Origin: BHER01 sp051652245
GTDB taxonomy: Bacteria > Bacillota_I > Bacilli_A > Culicoidibacterales > Culicoidibacteraceae
Reading direction: 5' to 3'
DNA: 14,314 nucleotides
Assembly (NCBI GenBank): GCA_051652245.1
Contig: JBOFTV010000087.1
Location: 1-14,314, forward strand
Shown piece by piece: positions 6,797-13,447 of this stretch; positions within the stretch are counted from its first letter, which is position 1; each line of letters begins with the position of its first letter. Under the pieces are notes generated by a model. That model saw nothing but the letters and a program-made list of their open reading frames with translations, was not told the DNA's origin and did not search any database. Position numbers and translations under genes: made by a program.

Positions 6797-8617
6797 TTAC
6801 TCATCCATTGATAGTACAACTAAGAATGCTTTTTGTGGTACTTCAACATTTCCTACTGATTTCATCCGCTTTTTACCTTGCTTTTGCTTTTCTAAGAGTT
6901 TACGCTTACGTGAAATATCGCCGCCATAACATTTTGCAAGCACATTTTTACGTAGCGCCTTAATTGTTGAACGTGCTACAATTTTTGTTCCTACTGCTGC
7001 CTGAATTGGAATCTCAAATTGATGTCTTGGAATTATTTCTTTTAGTTTTTCCGTAATTATTTTCCCACGATCATAGGCAAAATCACGATGCGTTATTATT
7101 GACAGTGCATCTAGTCTTTCACCATTTAAGAGAAAATCTAATTTGACTAATTGTGAGCTTTTATAACCTAATAAATCATAATCAAATGAGGCATAGCCTT
7201 TTGTTCCTGATTTCAAGCGATCAAAGAAGTCATAGACAATTTCTGCTAGTGGTAATTCATACACAATTTGAACTCTTGTTGTATTTAAATAATCCATTTT
7301 AATATAATCGCCACGCTTTTTCTGGCATAAGTCCATTATTGGTCCAACATATTCAGTTGGAGCCATTATTGTTGCTCTAACATAAGGTTCTTCAATTGCT
7401 GCTACTTTTTGGACATCGGGTAGTTGTGAGGGGTTGTCAATTACTATTGTTGTTCCATCCGTTTGATGGACATGGTAGATTACACTTGGAGCCGTTGCAA
7501 TAAGTTCTAAGTCAAATTCTCGCTCTAGTCTTTCTTGAATAATTTCCATGTGCAATAAGCCTAAGAATCCACAACGATAACCAAAGCCTAAGGCTTGCGA
7601 TGATTCAGCTTCATATTGCAAAGAAGAATCACTCAACTGTAATTTATCAAGGGCATCTTTTAAATCAGTGTAACGACTCGTATCAATTGGATAAAGACCA
7701 CAAAAGACCATCGGGTTCATTTTCTTGTAGCCCTCAAGTAATTCTGTTGCAGCATTTGGCAATGTTGTAATCGTATCACCAATTTGCACAGCTTGAATTG
7801 TTTTAATCGAAGCAACTAACCATCCTACTTCTCCTGCTATTAATGTTTCCCGCTTTTCTTCTTTAGGTGTATTAATGCCGATTTCCGTAATATCATATTC
7901 GGCCCCTGTTGAAAGGAAGCGAATTTTATCACCTTTATTTAAGGTACCTTCTTTAACCCTTACAGAGATGACAACCCCTCTGTAGGCATCAAAATAAGAA
8001 TCGAAGATTAAGGCTCTTACGGGAGCTTCAGGGTCCCCTGTAGGCGCTGGAACATCTTTAACAATTGCTTCAAGCACATCTTCAATACCTAGTCCTGATT
8101 TTGCTGAGGTATATATCGCATTTTCTGTTGATAAACCAATTAATTCTTCTATTTCTGTTTTTACACGATCCGGATCAGCACTTGGTAAATCAATTTTATT
8201 TAACACAGGTATAATTTCTAAGTCATTATCTAATGCTAAATAAACATTTGCCAATGTCTGCGCTTCAACACCTTGTGCTGCATCAACAACCAAAAGGGCA
8301 CCTTCACAAGCAGCAAGTGAGCGTGATACTTCATAAGTAAAATCGACATGACCGGGCGTATCAATTAAATGAAAAAGATACTCGACACCATCTTTAGCAA
8401 GATAGGTTAGTTGAACCGCATTTAACTTAATTGTGATTCCTCTTTCACGTTCTAAGTCCATTGAATCTAGTAATTGTGTCTTCATTTCTCTTTTACTAAC
8501 CGTCTGTGTTGTTTCAAGGATGCGGTCAGCAAGTGTTGATTTCCCATGATCTATATGCGCAATGATAGAGAAATTTCTCATTCTACTTTGTAAATCTAAT
8601 TTCTGTTGTTTATTCAC
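6797..8617 (-). CDS. lepA: Elongation factor 4 (LepA) GTPase
   Basis: The 606-residue translational GTPase acts on stalled or back-translocated ribosomes and in 30S biogenesis. GTPase motifs: G1 AHIDHGKST (20-28), G2 RGITIK (59-64), G3 DTPGH (86-90), G4 NKID (140-143) and G5 TSAKSGLG. Downstream it has the EF-G-like domains II, III and V, and the LepA-specific C-terminal domain ending KCYGGDISRKRKLLEKQKQGKKRMKSVG followed by VPQKAF-VVL. Length is standard. The start is GTG at 8617-8615, with AAGGAG 8 nt upstream; the adjacent codons give the common short NKQQKLDLQSRMRNFSIIAHIDHGKS lead-in. It is monocistronic, divergent from rpsT with overlapping promoters, and ends against the ssb terminator. 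Confidence 0.97.
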   Translation of the reverse strand: MNKQQKLDLQSRMRNFSIIAHIDHGKSTLADRILETTQTVSKREMKTQLLDSMDLERERGITIKLNAVQLTYLAKDGVEYLFHLIDTPGHVDFTYEVSRSLAACEGALLVVDAAQGVEAQTLANVYLALDNDLEIIPVLNKIDLPSADPDRVKTEIEELIGLSTENAIYTSAKSGLGIEDVLEAIVKDVPAPTGDPEAPVRALIFDSYFDAYRGVVISVRVKEGTLNKGDKIRFLSTGAEYDITEIGINTPKEEKRETLIAGEVGWLVASIKTIQAVQIGDTITTLPNAATELLEGYKKMNPMVFCGLYPIDTSRYTDLKDALDKLQLSDSSLQYEAESSQALGFGYRCGFLGLLHMEIIQERLEREFDLELIATAPSVIYHVHQTDGTTIVIDNPSQLPDVQKVAAIEEPYVRATIMAPTEYVGPIMDLCQKKRGDYIKMDYLNTTRVQIVYELPLAEIVYDFFDRLKSGTKGYASFDYDLLGYKSSQLVKLDFLLNGERLDALSIITHRDFAYDRGKIITEKLKEIIPRHQFEIPIQAAVGTKIVARSTIKALRKNVLAKCYGGDISRKRKLLEKQKQGKKRMKSVGNVEVPQKAFLVVLSMDE

Positions 8618-8659
8618 GAATTGTTCTCCTTTGCTTTCTTAATATCTTCTTTTAGTAAT

Positions 8660-8688
8660 ATTATAGCAATTTTTGTTGAATTTTTCCA
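8660..8688 (-). promoter_or_regulatory. lepA promoter
   Basis: On the minus strand TGC-TATAAT (8668-8660) is a perfect extended -10 element, and TGGAAA (8688-8683) lies 17 bp upstream of the hexamer. Expected start is near 8653, giving a 36-nt leader. The -35 region overlaps the spacer of the divergent rpsT promoter. Confidence 0.75.
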
Positions 8689-8704
8689 CCAAATTTTATA
8701 TAAT
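8676..8704 (+). promoter_or_regulatory. rpsT promoter
   Basis: TTGAAT (8676-8681) and a perfect TATAAT (8699-8704) are 17 bp apart, the same boxes and spacing as the rpsO promoter. Expected start is near 8711, giving a leader of about 67 nt. Confidence 0.85.
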
Positions 8705-8724
8705 AATTAATGACGACAATTTAT

Positions 8725-8757
8725 AGAGGTGTCAAAGCTATGAAATATAGCATTTAA
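8725..8757 (+). promoter_or_regulatory. Possible five-codon leader ORF and hairpin upstream of rpsT
   Basis: In the rpsT leader an AGAGGTG (8725-8731) stands 8 nt before an ATG (8740) that opens a five-codon frame, M-K-Y-S-I, stop at 8755-8757. The ATG lies at the top of a small hairpin (GCTAT 8737-8741, loop GAAAT, ATAGC 8747-8751). The frame ends 20 nt before the rpsT ATG. It may be a control element for S20 or coincidence; no homology can be judged at this length. Confidence 0.3.
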
Positions 8758-8777
8758 AACATTGGAGGTGAAAAGAA

Positions 8778-9041
8778 ATGGCAAATATTCAATCTCAAAT
8801 CAAACGTAACAAAACAAACGAGAAAAGAAGATTATTTAATCAATCTTACCGCTCTTCAATGCGTTCTGCAGTTAAAGCAGTTGAAACGGCAGTTGCTGCA
8901 AAAGATGCAACAACAGCAACAACAACTTTAACAGTTGCTTATGCAAAAGTTGATAAAGCAGTTGCAAAAGGAATTATTACTAAAAACTTCGCAGCACGTC
9001 AAAAATCAGCGCTTGCAACAAAAGTTAATAGTTTAGCATAA
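8778..9041 (+). CDS. rpsT: 30S ribosomal protein S20
   Basis: The 87-residue, basic, Ala- and Lys-rich helical protein is ribosomal protein S20, which binds 16S rRNA in the small subunit body. The N-terminal MANIQSQIKRNKTNEKRRLFNQSYRSSMRSAVK is typical, as is the C-terminal KGIITKNFAARQKSALATKVNSLA. Length is normal. The ATG follows GGAGGTG by 7 nt. It is transcribed alone from a strong sigma-A-type promoter, with a leader that contains a small hairpin and a possible mini-ORF, and ends before a 15-bp terminator stem. Confidence 0.96.
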   Translation: MANIQSQIKRNKTNEKRRLFNQSYRSSMRSAVKAVETAVAAKDATTATTTLTVAYAKVDKAVAKGIITKNFAARQKSALATKVNSLA

Positions 9042-9087
9042 TTTTGACTAACGGAATAATTTTAAGGCGTAATGCCAATTTCTTATT

Positions 9088-9124
9088 AGCCCTTATGTTC
9101 ATTTGATGAATATAGGGGCTTTGC
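9088..9124 (+). terminator. rpsT terminator
   Basis: A 15-bp stem (AGCCCTTATGTTCAT 9088-9102 with 9106-9120, two G-U pairs) closes a 3-nt loop. The T tract after it is short (TTT, then GCC), so termination may be leaky. Its 3' half overlaps the likely promoter of the next gene. Confidence 0.7.
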
Positions 9125-9132
9125 CGTATCAT
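9103..9132 (+). promoter_or_regulatory. Probable promoter of the phosphoesterase-like gene
   Basis: TTGATG (9103-9108) and TATCAT (9127-9132) are 18 bp apart, with expected start near 9139 and a leader of about 32 nt. The -35 box lies in the loop and 3' arm of the rpsT terminator. The -10 box is the same as that of the short ssb gene. Confidence 0.45.
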
Positions 9133-9170
9133 TTTAGCTTAATTTCACAAAAAATGGAGGGATTTTTATT

Positions 9171-10019
9171 ATGTTTGCGAAGCACAAAGCTTTAACAGTT
9201 ACTATTGTTGCTGTCCTATTTATTATTTCGACACTTTTTTATGGCTATGAAATTGAGCGAAAACGACTAAACACTCATATTTCATCCAATGATTTCTCAT
9301 CGCTTCCAAATGCCTGGATTAATACAAAAATCGGTTTTTTTAGCGACACTTCTATTGGACCAATGTTTAGTTTAGACAATTTTGACACTGCAATGACAAA
9401 ATTGCAGCAGCTCCAGCCTGACCTTATCATGTTTGGGGGAAATTTACTTTCGTTAGACAACACTTCATTGTTAGCAGATAGTCAAATTACGGTCACTCTT
9501 AGCAATCTTCGCGCTCCTCTTGGTAAATTTGCGCTCCTTAGTTATGATGATGTCATCGCAGCAAATAACACACGTGTTATAGCTATCTTGACTGCTGCTA
9601 ATTTTACTATTTTAACTAATGCCAATCAAAATATCTATAACAAAACACTCGATCCCCTTAATTTAATCTCAATCAACCATCTAGCAAGCACTGACAATAA
9701 AACGAAGCTTCTTGGAACCGGAAAAGATGTCCCTTCCATCTTATTAACCAATATGCCTTCACTTTTTACGACAATATCTAATAATAACGGCATTAAATTA
9801 ACACTTGCTAGTTCTACATATGGAGGGATAATTGGACTCCCTTTTGTCAACCAGTTGTTTGTCCACGATAAAGCGAGGCCCTTTACTTCAGGATATAGTT
9901 CTATTTCAAACCAAAGTATGCTTGTTAGCGCAGGACTAGGAACTCCTCCCCGAATACCCTTAAGAGTTTTTAACCCTCCTACAGTATATTTAATCACATT
10001 GCAGACAACCAAATCGTAA
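9171..10019 (+). CDS. Membrane-anchored metallophosphoesterase-fold protein (YkuE-like), probable pseudoenzyme
   Basis: The 282-residue protein has an N-terminal hydrophobic segment (about 7-25) that should act as a signal anchor or uncleaved signal, then follows the calcineurin-like phosphoesterase pattern of the YkuE group from about residue 50 to the end (KIGFFSDTSIG, QPDLIMFGGNLL, LRAPLGKFALLS, VPSILLTNMPS, GGIIGLPF, LVSAGLG). The metal-binding motifs are all altered: SDxH is SDTS (58-61, His to Ser), GGD is GGN (Asn91), GNHD is SYDD (124-127, Asn to Tyr and His to Asp), the LTH histidine is Asn194, and GHTHGGQ is SSTYGGI (214-220, both His lost). So hydrolysis by the usual two-metal mechanism is not expected. 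The frame is intact, GGAGGG lies 9 nt before the ATG, and it has its own promoter and terminator, which argues for a retained non-catalytic role such as binding. Function unknown. Confidence 0.8.
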   Translation: MFAKHKALTVTIVAVLFIISTLFYGYEIERKRLNTHISSNDFSSLPNAWINTKIGFFSDTSIGPMFSLDNFDTAMTKLQQLQPDLIMFGGNLLSLDNTSLLADSQITVTLSNLRAPLGKFALLSYDDVIAANNTRVIAILTAANFTILTNANQNIYNKTLDPLNLISINHLASTDNKTKLLGTGKDVPSILLTNMPSLFTTISNNNGIKLTLASSTYGGIIGLPFVNQLFVHDKARPFTSGYSSISNQSMLVSAGLGTPPRIPLRVFNPPTVYLITLQTTKS

Positions 10020-10054
10020 AAAAAGTCGTTACCTCCGCGGGTAGCGACTTTTCT
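10018..10054. terminator. Bidirectional terminator between the phosphoesterase-like gene and the sensor kinase
   Basis: A 13-bp stem (AAAAGTCGTTACC 10021-10033 with GGTAGCGACTTTT 10040-10052, one G-U pair) has a 6-nt loop. It is followed by T-rich sequence in the plus direction and by seven Ts in the minus direction. It lies between two converging stop codons and can serve both genes. Confidence 0.92.
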
Positions 10055-10056
10055 TA

Positions 10057-11355
10057 TTATTTCCCTGTTACTTTAATTGGTGTTGCTTTTTCCTTCTTTG
10101 TTTCATGCTTATGTAAACTAAAGCTAAATGATGTTAGTGAATCAACCAAATTTGCCTTAATTCTACTCTGATGAAGCCCCATAATCTCTTGAGCAATACT
10201 TAAACCCAAGCCATTTCCCCCACTAGATTCTTCCCTTACTCTGCTACTATCACTTTTATAAAAGCGATCAAATAAAAATGGAATCTCTTTATTTTCCAAG
10301 GGAACCCCATTATTTGAAATCATAATTATCACTCTATTCCCTCGTGACTCAACTGTGCATTTAACGTAATTCTTTGCATCAGTAAAGCGTAAGGCATTAT
10401 CAATTATAATCATACACACTTGTTTTATTTTCTCATAGTCCCCAAGAACAAATCCATTAAATTCCCCCTCAAAAATCAATTCTTTATCCGCCATCTCAAA
10501 AAATTCAGCATATAAGATTTCTAGCTCCGCCATTAACTTATCTACCCTAAATGGTTCTACAACAATATCAACAACACCCGAATCCCGTTTAGCCAAAAAC
10601 AAGAGATCCTCCACCATTTTATGCATTCGCCGGCACTCTTGATGAATTATTGCAACTGCACCAATATGCTCATATATTGTATCCTTGCTACGAGAGAGTA
10701 ACAAATCACTTTTAAGCGTAATAATGCTTAGTGGCGTTCTTAACTCATGTGATGCATCCGCAACAAATGCTCTTTGTTGCTTCCACGATTTAATCACCGG
10801 CATCATATTTAAAAAAGTTAAACCAATGCCTAAAATTATCCCAAATAGCGACACCACAATCGTACCAAAAAAGAGCATCGTCGAAAGATTTTCCAACAGC
10901 GCTGTTGTTTCCAAGCTATTATAAACAATTTGCAGTATAATTGCTTCACCATTAAGGTGTGTTAACGTTGATAAACTATACACTAATGTATTTTGTATCT
11001 CTTGACTTAGCGGGATTTTTACATCAGCATAAAATTTTTCAAGCACATCAATTCTAAGCGGTTGCTTAACACTAACTAGCTCTGTTTTTGCGTATGACTG
11101 TGGACTTAAACTGCCATTTCCAGCCCACATGATAACATCAATTCGGTTCTCGTTTATATATTGAACTATTTCACTATATGTTTTGTTTGAATTGAATTTT
11201 TCTAATAATAGTGTTTGGCTATGCGTCAGTGTCTCCTTGATTCGATTTTCCTCACTATAACTAACACTAAAAAAAATCGTGAAGCTAAAAATTGCCGTAA
11301 CCACAATTATACTCAAACTATACATAATAAAAAGTTCTATTTGCTTTGCTCTCAT
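10057..11355 (-). CDS. Sensor histidine kinase (CiaH-like)
   Basis: The 432-residue membrane kinase has TM1 (about 8-31), an extracytoplasmic sensor of about 125 residues, TM2 (about 158-184) and, without a recognisable HAMP domain, the dimerisation/phosphotransfer helix with SHELRTPLS (phospho-accepting His203). The ATPase part has the N box IIDNALRFT (Asn320), F box FLFDRFYKSD (360-369) and G2 box GGNGLGLSIA (379-388). The G1 box reads NNGVPL (348-353) where most kinases have D-x-G-x-G; similar variants occur in working kinases. The ATG lies 2 nt after the regulator stop and its GAGG ribosome binding site is inside the last regulator codons, so the two are translationally coupled. The HAMP-less layout, partner and nearby htrA resemble streptococcal CiaH. 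The signal is unknown, probably envelope or protein-export stress. Confidence 0.9.
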   Translation of the reverse strand: MRAKQIELFIMYSLSIIVVTAIFSFTIFFSVSYSEENRIKETLTHSQTLLLEKFNSNKTYSEIVQYINENRIDVIMWAGNGSLSPQSYAKTELVSVKQPLRIDVLEKFYADVKIPLSQEIQNTLVYSLSTLTHLNGEAIILQIVYNSLETTALLENLSTMLFFGTIVVSLFGIILGIGLTFLNMMPVIKSWKQQRAFVADASHELRTPLSIITLKSDLLLSRSKDTIYEHIGAVAIIHQECRRMHKMVEDLLFLAKRDSGVVDIVVEPFRVDKLMAELEILYAEFFEMADKELIFEGEFNGFVLGDYEKIKQVCMIIIDNALRFTDAKNYVKCTVESRGNRVIIMISNNGVPLENKEIPFLFDRFYKSDSSRVREESSGGNGLGLSIAQEIMGLHQSRIKANLVDSLTSFSFSLHKHETKKEKATPIKVTGK

Positions 11356-11357
11356 CT

Positions 11358-12020
11358 TTATTCCTCACTCAATAAATAACCTACACCACGGATCGTTTTC
11401 AGATAGTGGTCAAGATTATAGGGCTTTAGTAATTTTCTTAATCCATGGGCATACACTTCAACCACCGTTATTGTTGTATCCGAATAAATTCCCCAAACTT
11501 TATCAAACAATTGCTCTTTTGTTAAAATTCTATTAGGATTTTGCATCAGGTATTCTAAAAGTTCATATTGTTTGCCTTTTAGCTTGATTTTCTCATTATT
11601 ATAAAGCAAAATTCGTTCTTCCGACGATAATTCCAACTCACAAAACTTCAGATTTGTTTCTTTATCATAGCGTTTTAAGACTGCCTGAATTCTTAAGAGA
11701 AGTTCCATCTCATGGAAAGGTTTGACCAAGTAGTCATCACTACTCAGCTGCAAGCCTTTAATTCTGTCCTCCACGGAATCTTTTGCACTTATATAGATAA
11801 CCGGCGTTTGATTATCCTCGCTTCGCAATTTTTCTAATACCTCATAGCCGTTTAGTTTAGGCATCATAATATCTAATAAAATAAGATCATAGATTCCTTC
11901 TTTTGCTAAATAAAAGCCTTGTTCTCCGTCATACGCCACATCAACTTTATATGTTTTACACAGAATATCATACAGTGCTTGATTCAATTTACGATCATCT
12001 TCAACAATTAAAATCCTCAT
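11358..12020 (-). CDS. OmpR-family response regulator (CiaR-like)
   Basis: The 220-residue regulator has a receiver domain with acidic residues Glu7, Asp8 and Asp9, phospho-accepting Asp50 (LLDIMMP), Ser78 (IYISAKD) and Lys100 (LVKPF), and a C-terminal winged-helix DNA-binding domain (about 125-218) with the typical KLKGKQYELLEYLMQNPNRILTKEQLFDKVWG region and a C-terminal VRGVGY-type hairpin (RGVGYLL). The ATG follows AGGAGG by 5 nt. It is the first gene of a two-gene operon with the sensor kinase and lies just downstream of htrA. A TTTAAG-N5-TTTAAG repeat in the htrA promoter, the known CiaR pattern, suggests that it activates htrA. The assignment to CiaR rather than another OmpR-type regulator (for example CssR) rests on that site and on the neighbours, so I leave the symbol empty. 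Confidence 0.93.
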   Translation of the reverse strand: MRILIVEDDRKLNQALYDILCKTYKVDVAYDGEQGFYLAKEGIYDLILLDIMMPKLNGYEVLEKLRSEDNQTPVIYISAKDSVEDRIKGLQLSSDDYLVKPFHEMELLLRIQAVLKRYDKETNLKFCELELSSEERILLYNNEKIKLKGKQYELLEYLMQNPNRILTKEQLFDKVWGIYSDTTITVVEVYAHGLRKLLKPYNLDHYLKTIRGVGYLLSEE

Positions 12021-12053
12021 ACTTACCTCCTATATTTTATACTCACTAACAAT

Positions 12054-12083
12054 AGTATATCACACCTGCACACCCGATGTAAA
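12054..12083 (-). promoter_or_regulatory. Promoter of the two-component operon
   Basis: On the minus strand TTTACA (12083-12078) and TGA-TATACT (12062-12054) are 18 bp apart with an extended -10 form. The -35 box lies in the T tract of the htrA terminator. Expected start is near 12047, about 27 nt before the regulator ATG. Confidence 0.65.
12061..12074 (-). repeat. GGTGTG direct repeat in the regulator promoter
   Basis: On the minus strand GGTGTG-CA-GGTGTG (12074-12061) sits in the spacer between the -35 and -10 boxes of the regulator operon. Tandem half-sites in this place are typical of a binding site for a regulator, possibly for autoregulation. The 8-bp period is shorter than the 10-11 bp usual for OmpR-type sites, so the binder is uncertain. 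Confidence 0.35.
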
Positions 12084-12113
12084 AAAAAAGCGGCAGCACC
12101 GCTTCTTTTTTCA
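12081..12113 (-). terminator. htrA terminator
   Basis: A stem of about nine base pairs with a GC-rich core (AGCGG/CCGCT, one G-U pair, 5-nt loop at 12094-12098) is followed in the minus direction by nine Ts (12089-12081). The plus direction also has a T run, so it is bidirectional in form. It separates htrA from the regulator operon. Confidence 0.92.
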
Positions 12114-12127
12114 ATTATTGAACACCC

Positions 12128-13303
12128 TTATTGGACAACTGGTAGTGGTGCTCCCATTTCTTTTAAGACACTTTCAACAATATTTGAGGGAATTGCTAAT
12201 CCAATGTTATCTGCTGATGAAATTTTAGCGCTGTTAATACCAATTAAACGACCGTTCATATCAATTAAAGCACCTCCACTATTTCCCCCATTAATTGCTG
12301 CATCTGTCTGGATAAATGTCTGCTTTGAACTGCTAAGTGGGTCTACAGCTATTTGTCGATTAAGCCCTGAAATAATTCCTTCTGTTACGCTCCCACTAAA
12401 TGTTGAACCTAGGGGGGATCCTACCGCCACTACTTTTTGACCAAGTAAGAGCTTGTCAGAATTTGCAAAATCGATTACTTTGGGATAATCATTTTTAGCC
12501 GCTTTGATTTCTAATACAGCAATATCATTTACTTTATCAACTGCTACTACTTTTGCTTCGTCGACTTTCTTTTCACCTAAATCATTTCGATAAACATTAA
12601 TTCCGGAAGCACCTGCCACAACATGAGCATTTGTCAAAATATATACTTTACCATTTTCTTTATGGTAAACAACACCTGATCCACTTCCTGCAAGATTCAT
12701 TCTCCGATCACCGACTAATACTGTTACCACACCTGGTGTTACTGACTCAACTACTTTTGACACGTCTTGATAACTTGCTGTTTGCTGGGGCCTTACATCG
12801 CTTGTTTCCGTATTTTTCATAACAGCTTTTTCTGTGGGAAGTAATTGTGCACCACCAAAAATAATTGTGCCCCCCATCATTGCACCCGCCATTGCCGTGA
12901 AAAATGTTTTGCTTAAAAATGAACTTTTTGACTTTGGTGCTTTCCTATTATTGTTACGATTGCTATTGCTATTACTTGTGACAGCATTGATTATCTGAGG
13001 GGAATTTACTTCGTCTTGATTACCTTTTATTGATACTGTTTTAACGACTGCTATTGATTTTGGTGCTTCAATCATTTGCGCCTTTTGCTGAGCTAGTTTA
13101 AATTTTTCTGTATTACTAAGTCCTTTTAATCCATCTGTCTTAATTGCTATCTGCGGAATTTCCATGCTATTTTGCTCATCCTTTTGCTCTATTTGACATA
13201 GTACCTCCTTTATGTCCACCTCATTTTTCGGGGTATTATTTTCAATTAAGTTTAATTCTTGTAATTTTTTATAATCGATTGTTGTTAAATAATCATTTTT
13301 CAT
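12128..13303 (-). CDS. htrA: HtrA/DegP-type membrane-anchored serine protease without a PDZ domain
   Basis: The 391-residue protein is a trypsin-fold HtrA protease that degrades misfolded proteins outside the membrane. It has a long polar cytosolic N-terminus (1 to about 128, with an Asn/Ser-rich stretch at 108-120), one membrane segment (about 131-155, N-in), a linker and the protease domain. The catalytic triad is complete: His227 in LTNAHVV, Asp260 in VNDIAVLEI, Ser342 in NGGNSGGAL. GSGSGVV (207-212) and VTEGIISGLNR (306-316) are also typical. The protein ends at SNIVESVLKEMGAPLPVVQ, just past the protease domain; the usual C-terminal PDZ domain is absent. A terminator follows 15 nt later and no PDZ remnant is present, so this is not a recent frameshift. 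AGAGG lies 9 nt before the ATG. It is transcribed from two predicted promoters, one with a CiaR-like repeat. Confidence 0.93.
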   Translation of the reverse strand: MKNDYLTTIDYKKLQELNLIENNTPKNEVDIKEVLCQIEQKDEQNSMEIPQIAIKTDGLKGLSNTEKFKLAQQKAQMIEAPKSIAVVKTVSIKGNQDEVNSPQIINAVTSNSNSNRNNNRKAPKSKSSFLSKTFFTAMAGAMMGGTIIFGGAQLLPTEKAVMKNTETSDVRPQQTASYQDVSKVVESVTPGVVTVLVGDRRMNLAGSGSGVVYHKENGKVYILTNAHVVAGASGINVYRNDLGEKKVDEAKVVAVDKVNDIAVLEIKAAKNDYPKVIDFANSDKLLLGQKVVAVGSPLGSTFSGSVTEGIISGLNRQIAVDPLSSSKQTFIQTDAAINGGNSGGALIDMNGRLIGINSAKISSADNIGLAIPSNIVESVLKEMGAPLPVVQ

Positions 13304-13351
13304 TGTTCTTTTCCTCTCTTTATCACTAATAGTGTTGTTTTTGATAATTTA

Positions 13352-13360
13352 ATTATAGCA
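13352..13360 (-). promoter_or_regulatory. Proximal htrA promoter (extended -10)
   Basis: On the minus strand TGC-TATAAT (13360-13352) is a perfect extended -10 element with no good -35 box. The TTTAAG direct repeat occupies the -35 area. Expected start is near 13345, about 42 nt before the htrA ATG. Confidence 0.75.
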
Positions 13361-13367
13361 ATCTTTT

Positions 13368-13384
13368 CTTAAAATTAGCTTAAA
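13368..13384 (-). promoter_or_regulatory. CiaR-type direct repeat upstream of htrA
   Basis: On the minus strand TTTAAG-CTAAT-TTTAAG (13384-13368) is a perfect direct repeat with an 11-bp period, ending 10 bp before the htrA -10 box. It is identical to the TTTAAG-N5-TTTAAG site described for CiaR in Streptococcus pneumoniae, where htrA is a main CiaR target. Activation by the neighbouring regulator is inferred. Confidence 0.65.
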
Positions 13385-13418
13385 ATAAACATGTTTTTGT
13401 ACTTTTTTGTTTAAATTC

Positions 13419-13447
13419 ATTATATACCCCCTTTTCATTTTTATCAA
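13419..13447 (-). promoter_or_regulatory. Distal htrA promoter
   Basis: On the minus strand TTGATA (13447-13442) and TATAAT (13424-13419) are 17 bp apart. Expected start is near 13412, about 109 nt before htrA. With this promoter the TTTAAG repeat would be transcribed as leader. Confidence 0.6.

Noticed and set aside
9275..10012. Antisense open frames opposite the phosphoesterase-like gene
   Set aside because: No ribosome binding site or recognisable protein; the plus-strand frame has full family similarity.
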